A DNA stretch of 64,000 nt from Mixta theicola (GCF_002895925.1 NZ_NWUO01000001.1:462331-526330); one strand, 5' to 3'. Shown: positions 47,818-58,375, counted from the stretch's first letter. Numbers and translations are program-made. The notes: generated by a model not told the origin, from the sequence alone.

Positions 47818-48506
47818 CAGCCCCCCAGACGCTTACGGCCCCAGCGAGCCAGCCATTCCGATAGCAGTAATGAAAGCAATGCCAGTATGATAGCGATCAG
47901 GCAGAGCCTGGCGGCATTCACTTCGGCGCCCGGCGTTTCCAGCAGGGTAAACATCGCCAACGGAATGGTGCGGGTTTCGCCGGGAATATTGGATACAAAG
48001 GTGATAGTGGCGCCAAACTCGCCGAGCGAGCGGGCAAAGGCCAGCACGGTGCCGGCGATCAGGCCAGGCAGCGTAAGCGGTAGCGTAATGGTAAAAAAGA
48101 CGCGCCAGCGCCCTGCTCCCAGCGTACGCGCCGCCTGCTCCAGCTTCGGATCAACCGCCTCCAGCGCCAGGCGAATGGCGCGCACCATCAGCGGCAGCGC
48201 CACCACGGCGGCGGCTAACGCCGCGCCGCGCCAGCTAAAAGCAAAGCTGATGCCGAACCAGTCATACAGCCATGCGCCCAGCCAGCCGCGCCGTCCGAAC
48301 GACAGCAACAGCAGATAACCCACCACCACCGGCGGCAGCACCAGCGGCAGATGGATCAGGCTGTCCAGCAGCGCCTTGCCGCGAAACTGACAGCGCGCCA
48401 GTAGCCAGGCGAGAAAGATGCCAAAAGGCAGGCTGAACAACACAGCAATGGCCGAAACTTTCAGACTGAGCTCAACAGCCTGCCATTCAACATCACTCAA
48501 TATCAT
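47817..48506 (-). CDS. modB: Molybdate ABC transporter permease ModB
   Basis: Inner-membrane permease of 229 residues with five to six helices. The EAA loop that docks ModC is [22 protein letters not shown] followed by [12 protein letters not shown]. The C-terminal part [28 protein letters not shown] is diagnostic for ModB. It overlaps modA and modC by 1 nt at each end. Confidence 0.96.
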   Translation of the reverse strand: MILSDVEWQAVELSLKVSAIAVLFSLPFGIFLAWLLARCQFRGKALLDSLIHLPLVLPPVVVGYLLLLSFGRRGWLGAWLYDWFGISFAFSWRGAALAAAVVALPLMVRAIRLALEAVDPKLEQAARTLGAGRWRVFFTITLPLTLPGLIAGTVLAFARSLGEFGATITFVSNIPGETRTIPLAMFTLLETPGAEVNAARLCLIAIILALLSLLLSEWLARWGRKRLGG

Positions 48507-49282
48507 TAGCGTGGGGTAAATCCATATTTTTTAAATATTGCTGCCGCCTCAGGCCCTTTGAGGTAGTCATAAAACGCGCTGACGGCAGGATGACGATGAT
48601 CTTTAACGATGGCCATCGGATATTCCACCGGCTTATGGCTGTTTTCCGGGAAATGCCCCACGACGGTGACCTTATGGCTGGCAACCGCATCGGAGCCGTA
48701 AACAATCCCGTAAGGCGTTTCGTTACGCTCCACCAGCGCCAGCGCGGCGCGTACATTGTTCGCGCGGGCCATAACCGGCGACAGCGTATCCCAGGCACCC
48801 AAATTTTGTAAGGCCTCTTTAGCATAAATACCGGCCGGAACATGATCCGGATCGCCGGTAGCAATACGCTGACCTTTCAACAGGCTTTTCCAGTCGGTAT
48901 TTTTATCAATCGTGACCGCTTTCGCCTGCGCGTCGGCGGGGGCGATCAGCACCAGGTCGTTGCCCAGCAGCGTATAGCGCGAGTCGCCTTCGATGCTGTT
49001 TTTCTGCGCGGCGTAATCCATCCATTGCTGATCGGCGGAAATAAACAGATCGGCCGGTGCGCCCTGCTCTATCTGACGCGCCAGCGTTGAAGAAGAGGCG
49101 TAGGAGGCGACGACTTTAATCTCATGTTTATTTTTTTCATACTGGCTGACAATATCCTGCAGCGCATTGGTCAGCGACGCGGCAGCAAACACCGTGATAT
49201 TTTCCGCGGCAACGGCGTGCCCCGATACGCTCAGGCTGATAGCGGCAGCGCCCAGCCAGTGACTCCATTTAACAGCAGACAT
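48506..49282 (-). CDS. modA: Periplasmic molybdate-binding protein ModA
   Basis: Binds molybdate or tungstate and delivers it to ModB. It has 258 residues with a Sec signal ending in GHAVAAENITVFAAASLTNAL. The oxyanion-binding residues lie in FAAASL, YASSSTLARQIEQGAPADLFIS, and PYGIVYGSDA. I chose the start at 49282 (MSAVKWSHW; TGGAG upstream) over 49312, which lies inside the ModE operator. Confidence 0.95.
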   Translation of the reverse strand: MSAVKWSHWLGAAAISLSVSGHAVAAENITVFAAASLTNALQDIVSQYEKNKHEIKVVASYASSSTLARQIEQGAPADLFISADQQWMDYAAQKNSIEGDSRYTLLGNDLVLIAPADAQAKAVTIDKNTDWKSLLKGQRIATGDPDHVPAGIYAKEALQNLGAWDTLSPVMARANNVRAALALVERNETPYGIVYGSDAVASHKVTVVGHFPENSHKPVEYPMAIVKDHRHPAVSAFYDYLKGPEAAAIFKKYGFTPR

Positions 49283-49299
49283 AGCATTTCTCCAGGTTA

Positions 49300-49323
49300 C
49301 GTTATGTAGCACATACTATAACG
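49300..49323 (-). promoter_or_regulatory. ModE operator of modABC
   Basis: A near-perfect palindrome with arms CGTTATGTA (49300-49308) and TACTATAACG (49314-49323), matching the known ModE box that begins CGTTAT and ends ATAACG. It lies 18 bp upstream of the modA start, so molybdate-bound ModE would repress uptake. Confidence 0.92.
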
Positions 49324-49380
49324 AGACGGGAAGGCGTGTCATACGTTTGATCAAAGGAGGAGCGGCGGGCCAATAAACAG

Positions 49381-49405
49381 CAGGGCCGACATGTTATCGG
49401 CCCTG
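49381..49405 (-). terminator. Hairpin after acrZ
   Basis: The stem CAGGGCCGA (49381-49389) / TCGGCCCTG (49397-49405) lies about 30 bp past the acrZ stop. The minus-strand tail (CTGTTTATT) is only moderately T-rich. Confidence 0.65.
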
Positions 49406-49432
49406 TTGAAAGAAGAGAATAGCGCGGTGAGC

Positions 49433-49588
49433 CTACTGGCGATGTTTTGCCGGCTGGTCATTACGATGACCGAATTTTGAAATGACGTTGAAAACTTCGC
49501 CCAGGCCATAGATCAGGCCAAGAATAATCGCCATTACGATCGGCACCATGATCACGGCGACAGCAAGGCTTTTTAATAACTCCAGCAT
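49433..49588 (-). CDS. acrZ: AcrZ, small accessory protein of the AcrAB-TolC pump
   Basis: A 51-residue single-helix membrane protein. [20 protein letters not shown] and [13 protein letters not shown] are nearly identical to E. coli AcrZ (49 aa), which binds AcrB and widens drug export. The tail [11 protein letters not shown] is slightly different. GAGG lies 6-9 nt upstream. As in E. coli, it lies between modE and modA and is oriented like modABC. Confidence 0.95.
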   Translation of the reverse strand: MLELLKSLAVAVIMVPIVMAIILGLIYGLGEVFNVISKFGHRNDQPAKHRQ

Positions 49589-49751
49589 AGTTGCCTCGTT
49601 TATTACGGTAAAAAAACCATTTTAATCAGCGTGACGGAAAACGCACTGCTATTTTGTGCGCTTTACCTTTCCTTAAGCTACACGCTTAACGCCGTGACAC
49701 CTTCTGCCGCCTCTTTTACAATCGGTTAATTGCCACTCTCTGGGGTTTAAC

Positions 49752-50513
49752 ATGCAGGCTGATATTTCTCTGATTATTCGATTACAGCAGAAGCTGTTCG
49801 CCGATCCGCGCCGGATTGCGCTATTGCAGCAGATTAAACACACCGGCTCTATTAGCCAGGGCGCCAAACTGGCCGGCATCAGCTACAAGAGCGCATGGGA
49901 TGCAATTAATGAGATGAATCAGCTGGCGGAGCGCACGCTGGTGGAGCGCGCCACGGGCGGCAAAGGCGGCGGCGGCGCGCAGCTTACGCGCTACGGCGAG
50001 CGTTTAATTGAGCTGTTCCGCCTGCTGGAGCAGATCCAGCAAAAGGCCTTTGACGTTCTGCAGGATGACCAGCTGCCGCTGGATAGTCTGCTGGCGGCGA
50101 TCGCCCGCTTTTCGCTGCAAACCAGCGCGCGTAATCAGCTGTTTGGCACATTAGTCAATCGCGATGCGGAGCCGGTTCAGCAGCACGTTGAGGTACTATT
50201 GGCCGATCGCCAGACGCGTCTGAAAGCCGCCCTGACCCGTCAGAGCGCGGATCGCCTGCAGCTTAGCGCCGGTAAGGAAGTGCTGCTGTTAATCAAGGCG
50301 CCGTGGGTTGAAGTGAGCCGTGCGCCCTCCGATGCGGATAATCAGCTGCCCTGCACCATCAGCGCCGTTGAACGCGGCGAGCAACAGAGCGAAGTGCTGA
50401 TGCGTCTGGCGAGCGGCGAAACGCTGTGCGCCACGCTCAGCAATCAGCAGGTCGCGCAGCAAGATCTACAGCCAGGCGCGGCGGTGCTAGCACATTTCAA
50501 TGCCGATCGGTGA
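49752..50513 (+). CDS. modE: Molybdate-responsive transcription regulator ModE
   Basis: Dimeric regulator of 253 residues. The N-terminal winged helix is LLQQIKHTGSISQGAKLAGISYKSAWDAI with RATGGKGGGGAQLTRYGERL. Two C-terminal MOP domains (TSARNQLFGTLVN, KEVLLLIKAPWVEV) bind molybdate. It represses modABC and activates Moco genes. It is divergent from acrZ. Confidence 0.96.
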   Translation: MQADISLIIRLQQKLFADPRRIALLQQIKHTGSISQGAKLAGISYKSAWDAINEMNQLAERTLVERATGGKGGGGAQLTRYGERLIELFRLLEQIQQKAFDVLQDDQLPLDSLLAAIARFSLQTSARNQLFGTLVNRDAEPVQQHVEVLLADRQTRLKAALTRQSADRLQLSAGKEVLLLIKAPWVEVSRAPSDADNQLPCTISAVERGEQQSEVLMRLASGETLCATLSNQQVAQQDLQPGAAVLAHFNADR

Positions 50514-50609
50514 TTATCGCGACGCTGCTCTGAATCCGTCCCTGTTATTTGACAAGCTTTCAGCCAGCCATTAAAAATCCTTTTCACGCTGCAAAAAACG
50601 GAATGAAAA

Positions 50610-52079
50610 ATGGCTACGTTGCAAATTTCGCAAGGCACGTTTCGTCTTAGCGATACCCGAATACTGTCCCTTAATGATTTAACGCTGCACAGCGGAGAAA
50701 GCTGGGCCTTTGTCGGCGCTAACGGCAGCGGTAAATCTTCGCTGGCGCGCGCGTTGACGGGTGAACTGCCGCCGCTGCAGGGGCGATTTTCCAGCGACTT
50801 TGTCCGCCCGACGCGTCTGTCACTGGAGAAGCTGCAAAAGCTGGTGGAGGAAGAGTGGCAGCGTAACAATACCGATCTGCTGAGCGAAGGCGAAGATGAT
50901 ACGGGCCGCACGGCGGCGCAGATGATTCAGGAAGAGGTAAAAGATGAGGCCCGTTGCCGCCAGCTGGCGCAGCTGTTCGGCATTGAATACCTGCTTGAAC
51001 GCCGCTTTAAATATCTTTCCACCGGCGAAACGCGCAAAACGTTACTCTGTCAGGCGCTGATGGCGCAGCCGGATCTGCTGGTGCTGGACGAACCTTTCGA
51101 TGGGCTGGATGTGGCCTCGCGCGCCAGCCTTGCGGCGCTGCTTGAGGAGCTGCATCAGCAGGGTTATACCCTGGCACTGGTATTAAACCGCTTTGACGAT
51201 ATTCCCGCTTTTATTGAACGCACCGGCGTACTGGCGGAGTGTAATCTGACCCACGTCGGCGCGCGCGAAGCGGTATTGGCAGAAGCGCTGGTGGCGCAGC
51301 TGGCGCACAGCGAACAGCTGGCGGGAATGGCGGTGCCAGAGGCGGATAATCCCGCCCAGCTGCCAAAGACTGCGCCTGATGAGCCGCGCATCGTGCTGAA
51401 AAACGGCGTGGTCAGCTATAACGATCGGCCGGTTTTACACGGGCTGAACTGGGAGGTTAAACCGGGCGAGCACTGGCAAATCGTCGGGCCGAACGGCGCG
51501 GGTAAATCGACCTTGCTGAGCCTGGTAACCGGCGATCATCCGCAGGGTTACAGCAACGATTTAACCCTGTTTGGCCGTCGGCGCGGCAGCGGCGAAACCA
51601 TCTGGGATATTAAGCAGCATATTGGCTATGTCAGCAGCAGCCTGCACCTGGACTATCGCGTTGCCATTAGCGTGCGCAACGTGATTCTTTCCGGTTATTT
51701 TGATTCTATCGGTTTGTATCAGGCGGTTTCCGATCGGCAACGCAAGCTGGCCGACGGCTGGCTGGCGCTGCTGGGTATGGCGACGCAGGGCGATATGCCC
51801 TTCCACAGCCTGTCGTGGGGGCAACAGCGACTGGTGCTGATTGCGCGGGCGCTGGTAAAACATCCAACGCTGTTGATTCTGGATGAGCCGCTGCAGGGGC
51901 TGGACCCGATCAACCGCCAGCTGGTGCGGCGCTTCGTTGATGTGCTGATTGCCGAAGGCGAGACGCAGCTGCTGTTTGTTTCGCATCATGCCGAGGATGC
52001 GCCGCAATGCATTACTCACCGTTTGAGCTTTGTCCCACACGACAATCGTTACCGCTATGATATTGCAGCGCTGAACTGA
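50610..52079 (+). CDS. modF: ModF, duplicated ABC ATPase linked to molybdate metabolism
   Basis: Cytoplasmic protein of 489 residues with two ABC ATPase domains and no membrane part. The first has Walker A GANGSGKSSLARAL, signature LSTGETRKTLLCQAL and Walker B LLVLDEPFDGLD. The second has GPNGAGKSTLLSL, SLSWGQQRLVLIARAL and LLILDEPLQGLDP. Its precise role in molybdenum homeostasis is not known. It follows modE by about 96 bp, probably on the same transcript. Confidence 0.94.
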   Translation: MATLQISQGTFRLSDTRILSLNDLTLHSGESWAFVGANGSGKSSLARALTGELPPLQGRFSSDFVRPTRLSLEKLQKLVEEEWQRNNTDLLSEGEDDTGRTAAQMIQEEVKDEARCRQLAQLFGIEYLLERRFKYLSTGETRKTLLCQALMAQPDLLVLDEPFDGLDVASRASLAALLEELHQQGYTLALVLNRFDDIPAFIERTGVLAECNLTHVGAREAVLAEALVAQLAHSEQLAGMAVPEADNPAQLPKTAPDEPRIVLKNGVVSYNDRPVLHGLNWEVKPGEHWQIVGPNGAGKSTLLSLVTGDHPQGYSNDLTLFGRRRGSGETIWDIKQHIGYVSSSLHLDYRVAISVRNVILSGYFDSIGLYQAVSDRQRKLADGWLALLGMATQGDMPFHSLSWGQQRLVLIARALVKHPTLLILDEPLQGLDPINRQLVRRFVDVLIAEGETQLLFVSHHAEDAPQCITHRLSFVPHDNRYRYDIAALN

Positions 52080-52386
52080 TGTTACGGCCCGGGCAAGCCG
52101 GGCCTGAAATTAACGCCGTGAATGCAGGCCGATCGTAACGTCGCCAATCCCTCCTCTCTCACCGTTTATTCCCCTGAGCGATAAACTATTTTTTATGTAA
52201 CCGCTACCATTATTTCGCGCTATTAAATTAATATCCTGATGGCCAGACGCTATTAACACTGGATAATAAGAATTTTCAGCTTGTGTAAACGATTCCATTT
52301 ATCCAGACTGGATCACGCTTTCGCCTTTTACACTGTGCTATTTTTTATTCTGCGATCTCCGCTTTAGTCAGCTATCAGGACATAAC
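52080..52386. other. modF-galT intergenic region
   Basis: About 310 bp. It starts with a short GC hairpin (GGCCCGG at 52086-52092, CCGGGCC at 52098-52104) without a T-tract. It then becomes AT-rich and carries the gal operator and promoter. In E. coli galE occupies this position; no galE remnant is recognisable. Confidence 0.6.
52283..52298 (+). promoter_or_regulatory. GalR/GalS operator upstream of galT
   Basis: GTGTAAACGATTCCAT matches the E. coli gal external operator except for the last base. It lies 89 bp before the galT ATG. Repression by GalR or GalS and induction by galactose are expected. Confidence 0.9.
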
Positions 52387-53439
52387 ATGGAAAAATTTAA
52401 TCCGGTCGATCACCCTCATCGCCGTTATAACCCGCTGTCCGATCAGTGGGTGCTGGTTTCTCCACATCGTGCGAAACGCCCATGGCAGGGTGCGCAAGAG
52501 GCACCGGCCGTGCAGCAACTGCCAAAACACGATCCCGACTGCTTCCTTTGTCCGGGCAATACCCGCGTGACCGGCGATAAAAATCCCGACTATGCGGGCA
52601 CCTACGTGTTTACCAATGATTTCGCCGCGCTGATGGTTGATACGCCCGAAGCGGTGCAGAGCGATGACATGCTGATGCGCTGTGAAAGCGCGCGCGGCAC
52701 CAGCCGGGTGATTTGCTTTTCGCCCGACCACAGCAAAACGCTGCCGGAGCTGAGCCTGCCGGCGCTGGAAGAGGTGATCGCCACCTGGCAACAGCAGACC
52801 GCCGAACTGGGCCAGCACTATCCCTGGGTGCAGGTGTTTGAAAATAAAGGCGCGGCGATGGGCTGTTCTAACCCGCATCCGCACGGTCAGGTATGGGCGA
52901 ACAGCTTTCTGCCGAATGAAGTGCAGCGCGAGGATCAACATCAGCGTGCCTGGTGGCAGCAGCACGGCTCGCCGATGCTGGTGGATTACGCGGCGCGCGA
53001 GCTGCAAGACGGCAGCCGCACGGTGGTGGAAACCGAACACTGGCTGGCGGTGGTGCCCTGGTGGGCGGCCTGGCCGTTTGAAACCCTGCTGCTGCCGAAA
53101 ACGCATATTCAGCGCCTGGTGGATCTGAATGATGCGCAGCGCAGCGATTTGGCGCTGGCGCTGAAAAAGCTCACCAGCCGCTACGATAACCTGTTCCAGT
53201 GCTCGTTCCCCTACTCTATGGGCTGGCACGGCGCGCCGTTCAACGGCGAAGAGAACGACCACTGGCAGCTGCATGCGCATTTTTACCCGCCGCTGCTGCG
53301 TTCGGCGACGGTACGTAAATTTATGGTTGGATACGAAATGCTGGCAGAAACCCAGCGCGACTTAACCGCAGAACAGGCAGCGGAGCGCCTGCGTTCTGTC
53401 AGTGATATTCATTTCCGCCAGACGGGAGATTCAGAATGA
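52387..53439 (+). CDS. galT: Galactose-1-phosphate uridylyltransferase GalT
   Basis: Leloir-pathway enzyme that exchanges UMP between UDP-glucose and galactose-1-phosphate. It has 350 residues, against 348 in E. coli. Zinc-site segments are CFLCPGN, and the active-site His motif is [41 protein letters not shown] and [17 protein letters not shown] also match. It is the first gene of galTKM, overlapping galK by 4 bp. Confidence 0.97.
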   Translation: MEKFNPVDHPHRRYNPLSDQWVLVSPHRAKRPWQGAQEAPAVQQLPKHDPDCFLCPGNTRVTGDKNPDYAGTYVFTNDFAALMVDTPEAVQSDDMLMRCESARGTSRVICFSPDHSKTLPELSLPALEEVIATWQQQTAELGQHYPWVQVFENKGAAMGCSNPHPHGQVWANSFLPNEVQREDQHQRAWWQQHGSPMLVDYAARELQDGSRTVVETEHWLAVVPWWAAWPFETLLLPKTHIQRLVDLNDAQRSDLALALKKLTSRYDNLFQCSFPYSMGWHGAPFNGEENDHWQLHAHFYPPLLRSATVRKFMVGYEMLAETQRDLTAEQAAERLRSVSDIHFRQTGDSE

Positions 53440-54584
53440 CGTTAAAAGCCACTACCGACCAGACTTTCCAGCAGCAGTTTGGCTATCAGCCGACGCACAC
53501 GATTCAGGCGCCGGGCCGGGTGAATCTTATTGGTGAACATACCGATTACAACGACGGCTTTGTGCTGCCCTGCGCTATCGATTACCAGACGGTTATCAGC
53601 TGCGCCAAACGTGACGATCGCCAGGTGCGGGTTATCGCGGTTGATTACGATAATCAGCAGGACAGTTTCTCGCTGGATGAGCCGATTATGAGCGTTAAAG
53701 AGCCGATGTGGGCGAACTACGTGCGCGGCGTCGTGAAGCATTTACAGCAGCGCAGCGGCAACTTTAACGGCGCGGATCTGGTGATCAGCGGCAACGTGCC
53801 GCAGGGCGCCGGACTCAGCTCTTCCGCTTCGCTGGAAGTGGCGGTCGGCACCGTGTTCCAGCAGCTTTATCATCTGCCGCTTGATGGCGCCGAGATCGCC
53901 GTGAACGGGCAGGAAGCAGAGAACCAGTTTGTCGGCTGCAACTGCGGCATTATGGATCAGCTGATTTCCGCGCTGGGTAAAAAAGATCACGCCATGCTGC
54001 TCGATTGCCGCACGTTAGGCACGCGCGCGGTGCCGATGCCGCAGAATGTGGCGGTGGTGATTATTAACTCTAACTTCCGTCGCAGCCTGGTCGGCAGTGA
54101 ATACAATACTCGCCGCGAGCAGTGCGAAACCGGCGCGCGCTTCTTCAGCCAGCCCGCGCTGCGCGACGTGGACATCAATCAGTTCAGGGCGGTAGAACAC
54201 GAGCTGGATCCGCAGGTGGCAAAACGCGTGCGTCATGTATTAACCGAAAATGCGCGCACGCTGGAAGCCGCAGAGGCACTGAGTAAAGGCGATCTGAAAC
54301 GCATGGGCGAACTGATGGCGGAATCGCACGCCTCAATGCGCGATGATTTCGAGATCACCGTGCCGCCTATCGATCGGCTGGTAGAGATGGTGAAAGAGGT
54401 GATCGGCGATCGGGGCGGCGTGCGTATGACCGGTGGCGGCTTTGGCGGCTGTGTGGTCGCGCTGATGCCGCATGACCTGGTGGAACCGGTAAAAGCGGCG
54501 GTTGCCGGTCAGTATGAAGCCCAAACCGGTATCAAAGAGACCTTTTACGTCTGTAAGGCATCGGAAGGAGCGGGACAATGTTAA
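53436..54584 (+). CDS. galK: Galactokinase GalK
   Basis: GHMP kinase of 382 residues that phosphorylates galactose at C1. The signature [21 protein letters not shown], the phosphate loop [17 protein letters not shown], the catalytic Asp in GIMDQLIS and [14 protein letters not shown] are all present. It overlaps galT by 4 bp and galM by 7 bp. Confidence 0.97.
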   Translation: MTLKATTDQTFQQQFGYQPTHTIQAPGRVNLIGEHTDYNDGFVLPCAIDYQTVISCAKRDDRQVRVIAVDYDNQQDSFSLDEPIMSVKEPMWANYVRGVVKHLQQRSGNFNGADLVISGNVPQGAGLSSSASLEVAVGTVFQQLYHLPLDGAEIAVNGQEAENQFVGCNCGIMDQLISALGKKDHAMLLDCRTLGTRAVPMPQNVAVVIINSNFRRSLVGSEYNTRREQCETGARFFSQPALRDVDINQFRAVEHELDPQVAKRVRHVLTENARTLEAAEALSKGDLKRMGELMAESHASMRDDFEITVPPIDRLVEMVKEVIGDRGGVRMTGGGFGGCVVALMPHDLVEPVKAAVAGQYEAQTGIKETFYVCKASEGAGQC

Positions 54585-55609
54585 ACGAAGCTACTTCGCT
54601 GGCGCCCGATGGGCAGCCGTGGCGTATTACCGTCCTGCGCAACAGCAACGGTATGGTCGCCACCTTTATGGACTGGGGCGCCACCTGGCTGTCAGCGCGC
54701 GTGCCGATGAAAGACGGCAGCGTACGTGAAGCGCTGCTTGGCTGCGCGACGCCTGCCGATTATCTCAGGCAGACGGCTTATCTTGGCGCCAGCGTCGGCC
54801 GCTACGCCAACCGCATCGCCAATGCGCGTCTGAATGAGGCTGGCATTACGTTGATGGCGAATCAGGGCGCGCATCAGCTGCACGGCGGGCCGGAAGGCTT
54901 TGATAAACGCCGCTGGCAGATTGTCAGCCAGAGCGAAAGCAGCGTGCTTTACCGTATCGATTCCCCCGACGGCGATCAGGGCTATCCGGGGAATCTCATC
55001 GCGCAGGTGGAATATCGCCTGGATGATAATAATTGCCTGTCGATTAACTGGGAGGCGCAGGTAGATCGCCCCTGCCCGGTCAACCTGACCAATCACGCCT
55101 ATTTCAACCTGGACGCGCATCACGGCGATGCGCGCCAGCATACGCTGCAGCTCAGCGCCGATCGCTATCTGCCGGTAAGCGGCGAAGGCATTCCGCGCGC
55201 GCCGTTGCAGGCGGTAGAAAACAACGGCTTTGATTTCCGTCAGCCCAAATCCATTGGCCGCGACTTTTTGCAGGATGAAGATCAGCGCCTGGTACAGGGC
55301 TACGATCACGCCTTTTTGCTTAATGAACGCGGTGCGGAGCAGCCCGCCGCGCAGCTGTGGTCCGCAGACAGCAAGCTTAAGCTGACGGTGCATACCACTG
55401 CGCCAGCGCTGCAGTTTTATAGCGGCAACTATCTTGCAGGAACACCGGCGCGCGAACAGGGTAGCTATAACGCTTTCCAGGGCATCGCGCTGGAAAGTGA
55501 ATTTTTACCCGATTCACCGAACCATCCCGAATGGCCCCAGCCTGACTGTTGGTTACAACCTGGCAAAACCTGGTACAGTGTTACCCGCTACACGTTAACG
55601 GCGGAATAA
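54578..55609 (+). CDS. galM: Galactose 1-epimerase (mutarotase) GalM
   Basis: Interconverts the alpha and beta anomers of galactose before GalK. The 343 residues include [31 protein letters not shown] (catalytic His region), [11 protein letters not shown] (second His), QGYDHAFLL and [17 protein letters not shown] (catalytic Glu). It is the last gene of the operon. Confidence 0.96.
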   Translation: MLNEATSLAPDGQPWRITVLRNSNGMVATFMDWGATWLSARVPMKDGSVREALLGCATPADYLRQTAYLGASVGRYANRIANARLNEAGITLMANQGAHQLHGGPEGFDKRRWQIVSQSESSVLYRIDSPDGDQGYPGNLIAQVEYRLDDNNCLSINWEAQVDRPCPVNLTNHAYFNLDAHHGDARQHTLQLSADRYLPVSGEGIPRAPLQAVENNGFDFRQPKSIGRDFLQDEDQRLVQGYDHAFLLNERGAEQPAAQLWSADSKLKLTVHTTAPALQFYSGNYLAGTPAREQGSYNAFQGIALESEFLPDSPNHPEWPQPDCWLQPGKTWYSVTRYTLTAE

Positions 55610-55755
55610 CATCAGGCTGAAAAACAGGCATCGCGCAGGTTGAGCACTTACGCCGTGCGTAGAATTCCGCTATGGTAGGGCACTATCGATTGCCGAGCCG
55701 CGCGCGACGGCAATATAATGGTTTCATTATCATACGAGCGTTAAGGAGTTAAGCT

Positions 55756-56508
55756 ATGGCTGTAACTAAGCTGGTTCTGGTGCGCCACGGCGAAAGCCAG
55801 TGGAACAACGAAAACCGCTTTACCGGATGGTACGATGTTGATCTGTCTGATAAAGGCCGCGGAGAAGCAAAAGCAGCAGGTCAGCTGCTGAAAAAAGAAG
55901 GATTTACCTTCGATTTCGCTTACACCTCCGTGCTGAAGCGCGCAATTCACACTCTGTGGAACATTCTGGACGAACTGGATCAGGCCTGGCTGCCGGTTGA
56001 AAAATCCTGGCGTCTGAACGAGCGTCACTATGGTGCGCTGCAGGGTCTGAACAAAGCGGAAACCGCTGAAAAATACGGCGACGATCAGGTAAAACAGTGG
56101 CGTCGTGGCTTTGCCATCACCCCACCGGAACTGGATCGCAGCGATGAGCGCTTCCCAGGCCACGATCCGCGCTATGCGAAACTGACCGCTGAGCAGCTGC
56201 CTACCACTGAAAGCCTGGCGCTGACCATTGAACGCGTTACCCCTTACTGGAATGAAACCATTCTGCCGCGCCTGAAAAGTGGTGAGAAAGTGATCATTGC
56301 CGCTCACGGTAACTCACTGCGTGCGCTGGTAAAATACCTGGACAACATGAGTGAAGAAGAGATCCTCGAACTGAACATCCCGACCGGCGTACCGCTGGTT
56401 TATGAGTTCGATGAAAACTTCAAGCCGCTTAAACGTTACTATCTGGGCGACGCTGACGAGATCGCAGCGAAAGCCGCGGCGGTAGCGAACCAGGGCAAAG
56501 CGAAGTAA
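55756..56508 (+). CDS. gpmA: 2,3-bisphosphoglycerate-dependent phosphoglycerate mutase GpmA
   Basis: Glycolytic enzyme of 250 residues, identical in length to the E. coli protein. The catalytic RHGESQWN (phosphohistidine) is near residue 11. [44 protein letters not shown] and [16 protein letters not shown] (second His) are intact. Codon use is visibly biased toward highly expressed forms. Its own promoter region follows galM, and a strong terminator comes after. Confidence 0.97.
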   Translation: MAVTKLVLVRHGESQWNNENRFTGWYDVDLSDKGRGEAKAAGQLLKKEGFTFDFAYTSVLKRAIHTLWNILDELDQAWLPVEKSWRLNERHYGALQGLNKAETAEKYGDDQVKQWRRGFAITPPELDRSDERFPGHDPRYAKLTAEQLPTTESLALTIERVTPYWNETILPRLKSGEKVIIAAHGNSLRALVKYLDNMSEEEILELNIPTGVPLVYEFDENFKPLKRYYLGDADEIAAKAAAVANQGKAK

Positions 56509-56522
56509 TTCGTATCTTGCAG

Positions 56523-56551
56523 AAAAAACCCGCCGTCTGGCGGGTTTTTTT
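56523..56551 (+). terminator. gpmA terminator
   Basis: The stem CCCGCC (56529-56534) / GGCGGG (56539-56544), flanked by six A residues and seven T residues. The A-run means it could also act on aroG transcripts from the other side. Confidence 0.92.
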
Positions 56552-56580
56552 ATCGGCGTTTAACCGTAGAACTTGTACCG

Positions 56581-57633
56581 TCAGCCCCGGCGCGCTTTTA
56601 CCGCAGCGGCCAGCTGATGTAATACCTTTTCCGTATCTTCCCAGCCGATGCAGGCGTCGGTAACGCTCTTACCGTAAACCAGCGGCTCGCCGCTTTCGAG
56701 GCTTTGATTACCTTCCACCAGATGGCTTTCGATCATCACGCCGATAATGCCCTGCTCTCCGCCGCTAATCTGCTGCGCGACATCCTCAGCCACTACCATC
56801 TGGCGCTGGAACTGCTTGCTGCTATTAGCATGGCTGAAATCGATCATAACCTGAGCGGGCAGACCCGCTTTTTCCAGCCCCGCTTTCACCGCGCTAACGT
56901 GGTGCGCGCTATAGTTCGGCTCTTTACCGCCGCGCAGGATTATATGGCAGTCGCCGTTGCCGCTGGTTTCAACAATGGCGGAATGGCCATATTTGGTTAC
57001 CGACAGGAAGCAGTGCGGCGATCCGGCTGCGTTAATCGCATCGATAGCCACCTTAATGGTGCCGTCGGTGCCGTTTTTGAAGCCCACCGGGCAGGAGAGG
57101 CCCGAAGCCAGCTCACGATGCACCTGTGATTCAGTAGTGCGCGCGCCAATAGCGCCCCAGCTCATCAGATCGGCCAGATATTGCGGCGTAATCATATCGA
57201 GGAATTCGCCCGCCGCCGGCAGGCCAGCGTGGTTGATTTCCAGCAGTAATTTACGCGCCATGCGCAAACCATCATTAATCTGGAAGCTGCCATCCATAAG
57301 CGGATCGTTAATCAGCCCTTTCCAGCCCACCGTAGTACGCGGCTTTTCAAAATAAACGCGCATTACGATTTCTAACTCGCCGCTCAGCGCTTCCCGCAGC
57401 GTTAACAGACGGGCGGCATATTCTTGCGCCGCCTCAACGTCATGAATCGAACAGGGGCCGATCACCACCAGCAGACGGTCGTCTTCATTTTTCAGAATTT
57501 TGTGAATCGCCTGACGTGAGGCGGCAACGGTCGCGGCGGCTTTTTCCGTCGCGGGAAATTTTTCCAGCAGCGCAACCGGGGGTAACAGTTCTTTTATCTC
57601 TTTGATTCTTAAATCATCATTCTGGTAATTCAT
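56581..57633 (-). CDS. aroG: 3-deoxy-7-phosphoheptulonate synthase, Phe-sensitive type (AroG)
   Basis: First enzyme of the shikimate pathway, condensing PEP and erythrose-4-phosphate. It has 350 residues, as in E. coli AroG. VVIGPCSIHD (metal Cys), MRVYFEKPRTTVGWKGLINDP, GARTTESQVHRELASGLSCPVGFKNGTDG and IMIDFSHANSSK-like VMIDFSHANSSKQF are characteristic. AroG assignment over AroF/AroH rests on the N-terminus (MNYQNDDLRIKEIKELLPP) and on synteny with ybgS-zitB-pnuC-nadA. Confidence 0.95.
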   Translation of the reverse strand: MNYQNDDLRIKEIKELLPPVALLEKFPATEKAAATVAASRQAIHKILKNEDDRLLVVIGPCSIHDVEAAQEYAARLLTLREALSGELEIVMRVYFEKPRTTVGWKGLINDPLMDGSFQINDGLRMARKLLLEINHAGLPAAGEFLDMITPQYLADLMSWGAIGARTTESQVHRELASGLSCPVGFKNGTDGTIKVAIDAINAAGSPHCFLSVTKYGHSAIVETSGNGDCHIILRGGKEPNYSAHHVSAVKAGLEKAGLPAQVMIDFSHANSSKQFQRQMVVAEDVAQQISGGEQGIIGVMIESHLVEGNQSLESGEPLVYGKSVTDACIGWEDTEKVLHQLAAAVKARRG

Positions 57634-57925
57634 AAGCTATCCATTTTGTATTTTGCCTGGCATGCAGCGGGCACAACCTGCCCAATTTATCCCGTCACTG
57701 CCGCGCTGTAAATCGCGTTTCCCCCAGCGAAGCGCGTTTGTCATTTGCGTTTCTTTGGTTCCTTACTACACTTTTAACCGTTAGTTCTTAAAAATTTATT
57801 GTTTCTACCATAAGTTTTCGTCATACGTTGCTGTGGCGATATATTGTCTCGCCCGTATGAAAAGATGGTTTAAATGTTCTATCAGGTTTCATCAGCAACT
57901 ATCAATAATTAACGGGAGCATAATT

Positions 57926-58321
57926 ATGAATAAGTTTGCAATCGCAATTCTGACGGCAGCCGTCTCTCTGAGCGGCGGTGCAGCGCTGGCCGCAGAGACC
58001 TCACAGAATTCACAGAACTCACAGGCCGGACAGGATAATAACGGCACCGCAAACCAGGCAGCGGATGCAGGCGCGGTAGCTCCAGGCGCAAAACAAAATC
58101 TGCCGCCAAAGGGCGTTGATAATAGCAAGATTAATAATTCCGGCATCAACAACAGTAACACCAGCAGTACGCCAACCGCTGGCAGCAACGGCATGAGCGC
58201 CGATGAAATGGATCAAAACGCGCAGTGTAAAGACGGTAAATGCCCTAATATCAACAAAAAAGTTCAGACGCAGCAGGGCGGCGGCGATGTCAATCGTAAA
58301 ACCGACGGCACTACGCAATAA
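57926..58321 (+). CDS. ybgS: YbgS-type small secreted protein
   Basis: Protein of 131 residues with a Sec signal peptide (MNKFAIAILTAAVSLSGGAALA). The mature part is Asn/Gln/Ser-rich and low in complexity. It ends in the conserved block AQCKDGKCPNINKKVQTQ and KTDGTTQ, which matches E. coli YbgS (126 aa) and shares its position between aroG and zitB. Function is unknown. The start at 57926 has CGGGAG upstream; a longer in-frame start at 57833 would hide the signal peptide. Confidence 0.88.
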   Translation: MNKFAIAILTAAVSLSGGAALAAETSQNSQNSQAGQDNNGTANQAADAGAVAPGAKQNLPPKGVDNSKINNSGINNSNTSSTPTAGSNGMSADEMDQNAQCKDGKCPNINKKVQTQQGGGDVNRKTDGTTQ

Positions 58322-58341
58322 CACTACGCCTTCGGGCTGAC

Positions 58342-58375
58342 AAAATAAGAGAGAGCCGCGGTTCTCTCTTATTTT
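58342..58375 (+). terminator. ybgS terminator
   Basis: A 13-bp perfect stem AAAATAAGAGAGA (58342-58354) / TCTCTCTTATTTT (58363-58375) about 20 bp past the ybgS stop. It ends in a T-rich strand. Confidence 0.82.

Noticed and set aside
52110..52298. 62-codon open frame between modF and galT, minus strand
   Set aside because: It starts inside the GalR operator, has no clear ribosome site, and matches nothing I recognise.
57707..57724. TGTAAA half-site upstream of aroG as a TyrR box
   Set aside because: Only one half matches; the second half reads TTTCCC instead of TTTACA, so TyrR control cannot be claimed.
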